This document shows, piece after piece, positions 1 to 5,565 of a stretch of 20,550 nucleotides of DNA. The notes under the pieces were generated by a model. It saw nothing but the letters and a program-made list of their open reading frames with translations, was not told where the DNA came from and did not search any database. The stretch's first letter is position 1; the number at the start of each line of letters is the position of its first letter. The DNA comes from Chloroflexota bacterium (GTDB lineage: Bacteria; Chloroflexota; Anaerolineae; B4-G1), in NCBI GenBank assembly GCA_011046405.1, contig DSAR01000451.1, positions 1-20,550 of the forward strand, in the 5' to 3' direction. Both the position numbers and the translations under genes were made by a program.

Positions 1-406
1 CCAATTGACGCTGCTGGCTACCCTCATCCTCGAACTCGACTGGTGGATCGACTGCCTGCTTCACGATTTTCTCCGGGCGCTTTGTGATGACTTCCTCGAC
101 AATTTCCGCATCCGCATCCGCATCCTCAATCTCAGTCTCAATATCCACGTCTTCCAAATCGCTCTCGACGGGGGCCACGTCAGTGGATGGGATGTCGCGC
201 TGTCCAGGATCCTTATCTTCCACCCGTATGACTTCCACGTCCACGCTCGCTTTTGAGGGTATCGCCGACGTATCGGAGTGCTCTTCGATGGCTTCCGACG
301 CCGCTTCGGGATCTGGCGTTACCCGCGCGGGACTATCCGAGTCTCTATGGCTTCGCTGTGAAAACAAATCGTCCAAACCGGCTTCCAACTTTTTCTTCTG
401 TCCCAT
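1..406 (-). CDS. Acidic low-complexity protein downstream of parA, N-terminal part only
   Basis: The frame is open from an ATG at 406 to the left edge, so the C-terminal end is missing. I prefer the ATG at 406 over the one at 412, because an AGGA sequence lies about 8 nt upstream of 406 but is too close to 412. The protein starts MGQKKKKLEAGLDDLFSQ, a basic patch followed by a hydrophobic GLDDLF segment. About 110 residues rich in Glu, Asp, Ser and Pro follow, including a DADADAE run, with no recognisable fold, signal peptide or membrane segment. The basic-plus-GLxxLF start resembles the N-terminal ParA-activating peptide of ParB-type partners (family knowledge). With parA directly upstream on the same strand, a ParA-partner role is a reasonable inference but is not shown. 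The ParB-like DNA-binding region, if there is one, would be outside the window. Confidence 0.6.
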   Translation of the reverse strand, partial: MGQKKKLEAGLDDLFSQRSHRDSDSPARVTPDPEAASEAIEEHSDTSAIPSKASVDVEVIRVEDKDPGQRDIPSTDVAPVESDLEDVDIETEIEDADADAEIVEEVITKRPEKIVKQAVDPPVEFEDEGSQQRQL

Positions 407-550
407 GTCCATTTTCCTCGCTAAAACCCGTGACGAGCGACGAAGCACATCCCCTCAGATCAAACACAATCTCATATTAGTTTATCACATGCCAGACATC
501 TTAACAATTCCAAAATGCTCTCGGAAAGTTTCCAAATGGATTTACTGCCC

Positions 551-616
551 GACATTCGTGGCCAAAAGCTTGATTTTTTATCACGAATCACACGAATGTC
601 CGGATTTCACGAATTT
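551..616. repeat. Inverted repeat plus CACGAAT-rich repeat in the parA 3' spacer
   Basis: A perfect 10-bp inverted repeat, GACATTCGTG at 551-560 and CACGAATGTC at 591-600, is followed by further CACGAAT units to about 616. The same CACGAAT motif builds the repeats at 4911-4990 and 19171-19267, so this is probably a degenerate member of that family. On the minus strand it lies just after the parA stop, where a hairpin could also affect the 3' end of the parA transcript. The rest of the 407-625 gap shows no gene. Confidence 0.55.
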
Positions 617-625
617 CGCATACCA

Positions 626-1396
626 TTATCGAGCCGTCAGACGCTGATGTAACTCGCGGGCCAGTTCCCGGTATTGCTGGCTGGCCCGGGTGCGCGGGGC
701 GTACGTGATAATCGGTTCGCCGGCCGCCGGGCTCTCGCGCAGTCGTGTGTCCACCCCGATGACGGTCTGCATCAGGCGTTCGGAGAAATGGGTCTGCAAC
801 TGGCCCAACACCCCCTGGCAGATGCGGTTGCGCTGGTCGTACAGTGTCGCCAACAGATAATAGGCCAGATCGGGGTTGGTGCGCTCTTTCACCAACTCGA
901 TCACGTCCAGCAAGCGATTTACCCGTCGCGCAGCATAGTACTCACATTGGACGGGCACCAGCACCCACCGGGACGCCGTCAGCGCCATAATCGAGAGTCC
1001 TCCCAGCGAGGGTGGACAGTCTAACAGGACGTAGGCGTAGCGTTCGCGCCAGGGCGCTAACTTCTGTGCCAGGGTCGTCTCGTAACCATCCTGATCGTAC
1101 AAGCGGCGCTCGACCCCGGCCAGGCGTGGATCGGTGGGCAAGATGTCCAGCCCCGTCATGACATGCGTCTCGATCTCCAGGGGCAGTGGCGTGCCTTCGG
1201 GATCGAGCCAGTCGGCTGCCGAGCACGTTAACGCTTCGGCGGCCAATCCCGCCGCCAGCGTCAGATCGGCCTGGGGATCCAGGTCCACAATCAAGGTGCG
1301 ATGGCCCATCTCGGCTAAACTGGCGCCCAAGGACATACATGTCGTCGTCTTGGCAACCCCGCCCTTGTTATTCGTAATTGCGACAATGCGGCTCAC
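626..1396 (-). CDS. parA: ParA/MinD-family (deviant Walker A) ATPase
   Basis: This is a cytoplasmic ATPase of the ParA type, which forms ATP-dependent dimers that bind DNA nonspecifically and position plasmids, chromosomes or protein cargo. Visible motifs are the deviant Walker A KGGVAKTT (residues 11-18), Walker A' DLDPQAD (38-44) and Walker B region LLDCPPSLG (about 125-132). The length of about 256 residues fits small Soj/ParA proteins that lack an N-terminal HTH. A GTG at 1396 is chosen because AGGAGG sits 6 nt upstream. An in-frame ATG at 1402 directly abuts that AGGAGG, and a GTG at 1414 precedes it. The gene is followed 219 bp downstream by an acidic protein that may be its partner. 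No typical ParB gene is visible here. An orphan cargo-positioning ATPase is as plausible as true chromosome partitioning. Confidence 0.92.
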   Translation of the reverse strand: MSRIVAITNNKGGVAKTTTCMSLGASLAEMGHRTLIVDLDPQADLTLAAGLAAEALTCSAADWLDPEGTPLPLEIETHVMTGLDILPTDPRLAGVERRLYDQDGYETTLAQKLAPWRERYAYVLLDCPPSLGGLSIMALTASRWVLVPVQCEYYAARRVNRLLDVIELVKERTNPDLAYYLLATLYDQRNRICQGVLGQLQTHFSERLMQTVIGVDTRLRESPAAGEPIITYAPRTRASQQYRELARELHQRLTAR

Positions 1397-1411
1397 TGTC
1401 ATCCTCCTCTC

Positions 1412-1425
1412 CACTCATTTGAGTG
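1412..1425. promoter_or_regulatory. 14-bp perfect palindrome next to the parA ribosome-binding site
   Basis: CACTCATTTGAGTG is self-complementary (CACTCA, TT spacer, TGAGTG) and lies 2 nt upstream of the GAGAGGAGG Shine-Dalgarno stretch of parA. The location fits an operator for autoregulation or a translation-controlling hairpin. No second copy was noticed in the window, so function is uncertain. Confidence 0.35.
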
Positions 1426-1480
1426 TGTTCCGAACGAGTTGTGACAAACCCCGCGACGGTTGCGAACAATTTTTCAAGCC

Positions 1481-1617
1481 GTGCGGTTAGCAACGAATGG
1501 ATTTCATACAGATGTTTGCTATCCGCGCTCACGGATTTTCACAGATGGACACGGATTAAACCGCTTTCCTACAGGAAAAATCTGTATGAATCCGTGAGCC
1601 ATAACGATTAACCGCAC
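1481..1617. repeat. 137-bp imperfect inverted-repeat element (MITE-like)
   Basis: The left arm (GTGCGGTTA at 1481 through CATACAGAT ending at 1513) is mirrored by the right arm (ATCTGTATG at 1580 through TAACCGCAC ending at 1617). A second nested pair, GCTCACGGATT (1527-1537) and AATCCGTGAGC (1589-1599), lies inside. The interior holds the CACGGATTTTCACAGATGG type of motif. No target-site duplication is evident. The 436-bp gap between parA and the amidase gene holds this element and otherwise no recognisable gene. Confidence 0.6.
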
Positions 1618-1809
1618 AGGTCGCAATTTTTGTCGATTGATCTTCGTAGCGTCGGTTGTCTTGGATTCAAAATTGCACGCTAACCTTCGCGAGGTTTCTG
1701 TTTCTAGTTCAAAAGAAGCGTTTGAACGCTCACCACCTATAGTTTACACCATCGGTTGACTCCATACAAGTAACTAATAGGAAGCCCGACGCAAGGCGGA
1801 CCAACTTTA

Positions 1810-1825
1810 TCGAAACACGTTTCGA
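1810..1825 (-). terminator. Small hairpin just after the amidase stop codon, weak terminator candidate
   Basis: TCGAAAC-AC-GTTTCGA is a perfect 16-bp palindrome 7 bp beyond the amidase stop. On the minus strand it is followed by TAAAGTT, a poor U-tract. The stem is short, so this is only a possible terminator or mRNA 3' end. Confidence 0.3.
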
Positions 1826-1832
1826 CGATGGG

Positions 1833-2564
1833 CTACGGGGATTCCGGCATGCCAACGTAGCCGCCGGTCCCGAAGATCAACCCCACTTCCCTGGCCAGAC
1901 CGGGCAACAATTGGGCCAGGTTCAACCCCGGGCACACGGTGACCTCCGGCTGGAAATCCCGGTGCCCCGCCAGGTGCGTAATCGCGTACCGATCGACCAG
2001 AAAGCGGCACAGCGACTTCAGGCTCTCGATCTGCGGATCGGTTGGCATTTGGCGCTCGAAATTACCCAGCAGCACGACCCCCACTGTCCCGGTGTTGTGT
2101 CCGCCGGTGTGTGCGCCCCGAGCCGCCAGGGGACGTCCCTCGTAGATTCGCCCTGCTGCGTCGATCACGAAATGATAACCCATATCGGCGTAACCTTTAC
2201 GTCGCATGTGCTGACCTTGAATCTCCCGGGGGCCATCGCTCAAAGGAAGGGCTGAGTGATGAATAACGATGGTGTTCAGCGCCTCGTCCAGTGGCTCGTC
2301 GTAGATGAACCATCCGCCGGCATTCGTCTCGGGATCGTAGCGGCCCTCGACAGAGCCATCCACGACCGGTTCCCGCGCGCCCCATTCGGCGCGAGAGATG
2401 ACGTACAATGATTTACCGACGGCTTGTGACGCGCCAAGGGAGCGCGTCAAGATCAACGGCGCGCTCGTCTCCTCCCGTCCGCACCGGTAGTGATAGCGAG
2501 CTAGAGCCAACAACGCCACACAGACGCTGCCGATGAGAAAAAGCCTCACAAGAGCCGTTCGCAT
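1833..2564 (-). CDS. Exported Amidase_2/PGRP-type N-acetylmuramoyl-L-alanine amidase
   Basis: Predicted to hydrolyse the amide bond between N-acetylmuramic acid and L-Ala of peptidoglycan, outside the membrane. Residues 1-23 (RTALVRLFLIGSVCVALLALA) form an N-terminal membrane or signal segment. The catalytic domain spans about residues 53-222. It shows the SRAEWGARE motif typical of bacterial PGRP-like amidases, the first zinc ligand in VIHHSA (H102), the catalytic-type tyrosine in GYHFVID (Y130), and the remaining zinc ligands in GHRDF (H201) and CPG (C211). The ATG at 2564 is preceded by AGGAGGG at about 10 nt; the longer frame from TTG at 2603 lacks such a site. The M14 peptidase gene lies 131 bp upstream on the same strand, so co-transcription is possible. 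A dispersed repeat (2578-2662) overlaps the ribosome-binding region. Confidence 0.9.
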   Translation of the reverse strand: MRTALVRLFLIGSVCVALLALARYHYRCGREETSAPLILTRSLGASQAVGKSLYVISRAEWGAREPVVDGSVEGRYDPETNAGGWFIYDEPLDEALNTIVIHHSALPLSDGPREIQGQHMRRKGYADMGYHFVIDAAGRIYEGRPLAARGAHTGGHNTGTVGVVLLGNFERQMPTDPQIESLKSLCRFLVDRYAITHLAGHRDFQPEVTVCPGLNLAQLLPGLAREVGLIFGTGGYVGMPESP

Positions 2565-2577
2565 CGTCTCACACCCT

Positions 2578-2662
2578 CCTATCCCGGACAGAGCCGGAAC
2601 CAATAAGGAAGCGCTTCGTATGCAAAATTCTTACACGAAAAACAAGAATTTCACTGGATAGA
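2578..2662. repeat. 82-bp-family palindromic element, diverged copy over the amidase leader
   Basis: This copy matches the tandem units at 20364-20527 over nearly its full length. It starts CCTATCC, has the conserved block GACAGAGCCGGAACCA, an internal hairpin with arms AAATTCTT and AAGAATTT, and ends GGATAGA. Its terminal stem (CTATCC/GGATAG) differs from the tandem units (CTAACC/GGTTAG) by paired changes that keep base pairing. On the minus strand the last stem bases run into the AGGAGGG of the amidase gene. Confidence 0.75.
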
Positions 2663-2695
2663 CACTATCACGCAAACCTACGCAAAAAGCGCCCA

Positions 2696-4597
2696 TCAAC
2701 CGCGCATCAAACAGGGCAGGTAAAGACGAGGCCACCCGTCCAGCGAGAAGGCCTGCGTCGTCGTCGTCCCCGCCGTCGCCACGACACCGGTGATCGTCTG
2801 CGGGTAATGGGCCAGCGCCCCGGCGGTCCCGGTGTAGGTCCCGCTCAGGACAGTCACACGATACAGGCCATCCACGCCGGTCACCGTCTCGAAGCGCTGA
2901 CCAGCGCGCTCGCCAACGCTCTCGAAACGCACATTAGCCCCCGCCAACCCATCTCCGCTGGGCCCGCTTACCTGCCCGGTGATGACGCCGGTGGCGACGA
3001 CGTCGGTGTAGACGGTCAAAAACGTCGCCGAGAACGGCCCCCAATATCCCGCCTCGTCCTGCCCGCGCACGAAGACGAGATGACGGCCCGGCGTCCAGCC
3101 CGCCGTCGGCGCCCACGCCTCGACCTGCTCGACCGGAGCGTCGAAAGCGCCGTCGACCGCCGTCATCGGCGCGCCGACCCCGCCCGCCCACGGCGGCGCA
3201 TCCACGTAATACTCGGCCCGCGCGATTCGGTCGCCGCCGTTGTCCCGGTCGTCGATCTCGGCGGTGAGGCGCACCGTCGCGCCGCGCAGCGTCCCGTCCA
3301 CCGTCGTGGAGACGGCGCGGGCGTCGGGGCCGTGGGCGGTCAGATAGGGCGTGCGAGCCGCCTTGGCGGCGTAGAGCAGCGCCGGGATGTTGGGCTGGAT
3401 CAGGGCGTCATAGCGGCTGCAGGGGGGATAAAAGTAATCGCTGGATGAGCCGATCTCAAACGTGTAGGACGCGATCCCCAGGGCCCCGTACGTCCAATCG
3501 TCGGTCGTGCCATCGGTCCGGTAGAGGCCAGAGGCCTGCTTGGGCGTGTAACCGTTGTAAGAGGCCATCTTGCACCCCAGGGCGGCGAGCCCCGCCGCGT
3601 TGGGGGCCGGGTCGTCGGTGTGGCCCCACGGCCAGAGCACCAGGTTGCTGTAGGAATGGAGCGTGATGAACACGCCGGTGGCGGTGAGCGGCGCCGCGGC
3701 GTCGAGCGCGTCCTCCCGTTGATCGGGAAAGATCGAGCGGGCATAAGCCTCGACCGCCTGGGTCTCGCTCTCGGAACCGGCGCTGGGCCCGCGGTAGGTC
3801 TGGGCGCACGGATAGCCGCTGGAACAATACTCGTTCCCGCATATATGCCAGCCGAAGGTCGAGTTGCGGTTCAGGTCCACGCCATAACTCGTGCTACAGC
3901 CGTGCGTCGGATTGGTATTCTTGCGCCAATAAGCACCAGGCGGTTCGTTCTTCACGTGACCGTCGGGATTCGTACTTGCCGAGACGTGAATTTCGTGGTG
4001 GTCGAGCAGCCACGTCACGTCGGGATCGATACCATAGTTATCGGTCAGGTAGTCGATGAAGACCATCGCCAGCTCGTTGGTGATGATTTCCCGCCCGTGG
4101 ACGTTGGCAATGACGAAGAGCGTCGGTTTCGGCCCGGCGATGGCCTGGTTGGTGATACGCAGCACCCAGATGTCGCGGCCTTCGTAACTCTCGCCGATGT
4201 GCATCAGGGCGGTGATGCTCGGATGATCGGCGTGGATGACCTGCAAATCGGCGTATAGCTGGTCGATGGTGCGGTAGCAGGCATAATCGAGCAGCGCGTC
4301 AGGACCGACGCCAACCTCGGGCAGCGGCAGCGTCTCGAAAGTGAAACCCAACGAGCGCAGCCAGGCCCGCTCGCCCGCAGAGACGTAGGCCAGCACGCGC
4401 CCCTTATCCTCCTCCTCTCCAGGACGCACTTCCCACACGTCCAACCTCCCCGCCAGTCGCTCCAACTCGGTCCGAGCAGTGTAGCGGATGAGGAGCAGCG
4501 CCCGATCATCCAGTTCCTGCGCCCGGACAGACGCAGCCGGCGTCAACGTCAAGAGCAAAAGCAGGAATAGCACAGTGCGAAATTTCTTGTAATTCAC
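2696..4597 (-). CDS. Secreted M14-family zinc carboxypeptidase with C-terminal Ig-like and CarboxypepD_reg domains
   Basis: Predicted extracellular metallocarboxypeptidase removing C-terminal residues from peptides. A signal peptide (KKFRTVLFLLLLLTLTPAA, cleavage likely near VRAQ) is followed by a propeptide-like segment and the catalytic domain at about 105-415. Zinc ligands are H167 and E170 in NVHGREII and H314 in ITLHSYSN. The substrate-binding Asn-Arg is in VDLNRN (about 243-245) and the general base E381 is in YTFEIG, so the enzyme looks intact. An Ig-like domain (about 415-530) and a carboxypeptidase-regulatory-like beta domain (about 540-615) follow. The chain ends RLYLPCLMRG, similar to a C-terminal tail I recall from other secreted Chloroflexota proteins. 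A GTG at 4597 is chosen because GGAGG lies 5 nt upstream; the ATG at 4636 would add 13 residues ahead of the signal peptide. Confidence 0.92.
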   Translation of the reverse strand: MNYKKFRTVLFLLLLLTLTPAASVRAQELDDRALLLIRYTARTELERLAGRLDVWEVRPGEEEDKGRVLAYVSAGERAWLRSLGFTFETLPLPEVGVGPDALLDYACYRTIDQLYADLQVIHADHPSITALMHIGESYEGRDIWVLRITNQAIAGPKPTLFVIANVHGREIITNELAMVFIDYLTDNYGIDPDVTWLLDHHEIHVSASTNPDGHVKNEPPGAYWRKNTNPTHGCSTSYGVDLNRNSTFGWHICGNEYCSSGYPCAQTYRGPSAGSESETQAVEAYARSIFPDQREDALDAAAPLTATGVFITLHSYSNLVLWPWGHTDDPAPNAAGLAALGCKMASYNGYTPKQASGLYRTDGTTDDWTYGALGIASYTFEIGSSSDYFYPPCSRYDALIQPNIPALLYAAKAARTPYLTAHGPDARAVSTTVDGTLRGATVRLTAEIDDRDNGGDRIARAEYYVDAPPWAGGVGAPMTAVDGAFDAPVEQVEAWAPTAGWTPGRHLVFVRGQDEAGYWGPFSATFLTVYTDVVATGVITGQVSGPSGDGLAGANVRFESVGERAGQRFETVTGVDGLYRVTVLSGTYTGTAGALAHYPQTITGVVATAGTTTTQAFSLDGWPRLYLPCLMRG

Positions 4598-4689
4598 AGA
4601 CACCTCCAAAATCGAAATAACTTGACAATGGCACATTAGTTGATCTCAGACTTCCGAAGTCTAGAAAATCGCCTTGGAGCACAAGAAAC

Positions 4690-4799
4690 GTATCATCTCA
4701 ATAAACCGGGGCAAACTCGCTCGGGCCGGTCTCCTGACCGTGCCCGCTGTGGCTCGGTCGGGAGACCGGCCACAGCTCCCCAACTTATTGAGAAGATAC
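4690..4799. mobile_element. MITE-like element, copy 1, with 8-bp target-site duplication
   Basis: The ends are GTATCATCTCAATAAA (4690-4705) and CTTATTGAGAAGATAC (4784-4799), inverted repeats matching at 14 of 16 positions. CAAGAAAC occurs immediately outside both ends (4682-4689 and 4800-4807), a perfect 8-bp direct repeat expected of a target-site duplication. The 110-bp body carries the GGCCGGTCTC hairpin and no coding capacity. A second copy in opposite orientation with exactly the same two end sequences is at 16832-16923. Families making 8-bp duplications include IS66, ISL3, ISAs1 and IS256, but the ends alone do not let me assign a transposase. Confidence 0.85.
4719..4776. repeat. GGCCGGTCTC hairpin repeat, copy inside the MITE
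   Basis: GGCCGGTCTCCTGACCG pairs with CGGTCGGGAGACCGGCC to give a 17-bp stem with one G-T wobble and a 14-nt loop. The same 58-bp unit, with small differences in the loop and one deleted base, occurs outside any MITE at 19331-19388. It is therefore an independent dispersed repeat that became the interior of this MITE copy. Confidence 0.75.
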
Positions 4800-4910
4800 C
4801 AAGAAACCGGCTTTTGCAAAGATTCAGCCGATGAGATGAGTCGTTGTAGACTTCGGAAATCTGACTCTCTGCTAGTTCGCGTGCTCGGCTTAGCAAGCGG
4901 TCAATTTTTT

Positions 4911-4990
4911 GCCACGAATTGTCACTAACTTTGGGTTTTTCGTGTTAATTTGTGAAAACCTGTCCTGAGCGTAGTCGAAGGATTCGTGGC
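4911..4990. repeat. GCCACGAAT-bounded dispersed repeat, copy 1
   Basis: The unit runs from GCCACGAAT (4911-4919) to its inverse ATTCGTGGC (4982-4990). Its last 35 bp (4956-4990, containing CCTGTCCTGAGCGTAGTCG) are identical to 19233-19267. Translated, this repeat yields the LRLRSGQV peptide that I recall as a common spurious ORF product in environmental bacterial genomes. It lies 45 bp upstream of the ssrA promoter. Confidence 0.75.
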
Positions 4991-5035
4991 TGATTTGTGA
5001 TGCTCCCCCAAGGTTTGTATGCGCCTAAATCGCAC

Positions 5036-5063
5036 TTGACATCATGAGTCGATGTGATACAAT
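5036..5063 (+). promoter_or_regulatory. Sigma-70-type promoter of ssrA
   Basis: TTGACA (5036-5041), a 16-bp spacer and TACAAT (5058-5063) make a near-consensus housekeeping promoter. Transcription would begin around 5070, a few bases before the mature tmRNA 5' end at 5077, which fits RNase P trimming of a short leader. Confidence 0.8.
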
Positions 5064-5076
5064 CCATATTGAATTT

Positions 5077-5495
5077 GGGGATGACAGGCTTCGACGGAGA
5101 AGGCTGGTCACGGACTGCAAGTCGGGGCGCTCTGACCCCGTGAACAATGGAGCACAACTTCCAAAGTGCCAATAACACTTGGATTCCAGTTCCCCAGACC
5201 GCCGTCGCTGCGGCACCGCTCGCGGCGTAGCCCGGTCTAGGGACTGACTGACCGCATAAGCGGTCACGTCCGCCTCGGTCTCTCACTGGCGGGTCGAGGG
5301 TCGGGCGTCATAAAGTCGGTGTGCTGCGTCCCGACGCCGATAGGGACGCTCAAGAGGGAGTTTAGGCTCCCATCGGCTCAGTCTGGGTGAGCGCGGTTGA
5401 CGGTGACTCCCCAGGCAAAACAGAAACAGTCAACTAAACTTGTAGATGTCCTTGGCTGATTTCTTCGGACGCGGGTTCGATTCCCGCCATCTCCA
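5077..5495 (+). ncRNA. ssrA: tmRNA (transfer-messenger RNA)
   Basis: This RNA rescues ribosomes stalled on broken mRNA by acting first as alanyl-tRNA and then as a template for a degradation tag. The 5' end GGGGATGACAGGCTTCGACGG and 3' end with GGGTTCGATTCCCGCC (T arm) and CATCTCC are diagnostic. GGGGATG pairs with CATCTCC as the 7-bp acceptor stem, with one G-U pair. After the discriminator A at 5495 the DNA reads CAAA, so the CCA tail is not encoded and must be added. The tag reading frame follows the first pseudoknot region. The gene is a one-piece (not permuted) tmRNA with its own promoter and terminator, converging on the multi-PAS kinase gene. Confidence 0.97.
5168..5230 (+). other. tmRNA tag-peptide reading frame
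   Basis: From the resume codon GCC at 5168 to TAG at 5228-5230 the frame reads ANNTWIPVPQ then TAVAAAPLAA, 20 residues. The A-N start and the LAA end, recognised by ClpXP-type proteases, match tmRNA tags generally. It is roughly twice the 10 encoded residues of the E. coli tag. Confidence 0.9.
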
Positions 5496-5498
5496 CAA

Positions 5499-5531
5499 AA
5501 AAGAGGCTGGTGGTCTCCGCCAGCCTCTTTT
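5499..5531. terminator. Bidirectional rho-independent terminator between ssrA and the multi-PAS kinase gene
   Basis: AAAAGAGGCTGGTGG (5499-5513), loop TCT, and CCGCCAGCCTCTTTT (5517-5531) form a 15-bp stem with one G-T pair. A T-rich tail follows on the plus strand, and on the minus strand the stem ends in TTTTTT. It serves the tmRNA gene on the plus strand and the tlyA-to-kinase operon on the minus strand. Confidence 0.92.
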
Positions 5532-5565
5532 ACTTTTATACGTTTACGTCCCCGGTTCCAAATCA

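Larger units (their letters stand above)
4646..4864. repeat. Inverted GACTTCCGAAGTC repeat pair enclosing the MITE
   Basis: TCAGACTTCCGAAGTCTA at 4646-4663 recurs inverted at 4847-4864 with one mismatch in 18. Each arm is itself nearly palindromic. A related single copy, GACTTCCGAGGTCTAGAAAG, is at 16081. If the MITE at 4690-4799 and one target duplication are removed, the pair would bound a unit of about 101 bp, so the MITE appears to have inserted into an older repeat. The 479-bp gap 4598-5076 holds only repeats and the ssrA promoter. Confidence 0.6.

Noticed and set aside
551..616. CRISPR array from the repeated CACGAAT motifs
   Set aside because: Spacing is irregular, units are only 7-10 bp, and no cas genes or uniform spacers are present.
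626..1396. parS-type centromere sites near parA
   Set aside because: No 16-bp TGTTTCACGTGAAACA-like site was found near the gene; the 14-bp palindrome at 1412 does not resemble it.
1423..1611. 62-residue plus-strand frame in the parA upstream gap
   Set aside because: It covers the inverted-repeat element, lacks a ribosome-binding site and resembles no protein.
4690..4799. MITE copy 1 as a transcription terminator
   Set aside because: The hairpin is strong but no U-tract follows on either strand, and the 8-bp duplication shows it is an insertion. Read-through cannot be judged from sequence.
4945..5286. Minus-strand frames with ILRLRSGQV and similar peptides (also 19171-19494)
   Set aside because: They come from the dispersed CCTGTCCTGAGCGTAGTCG repeat and, at 5077-5286, from the antisense of the tmRNA gene.
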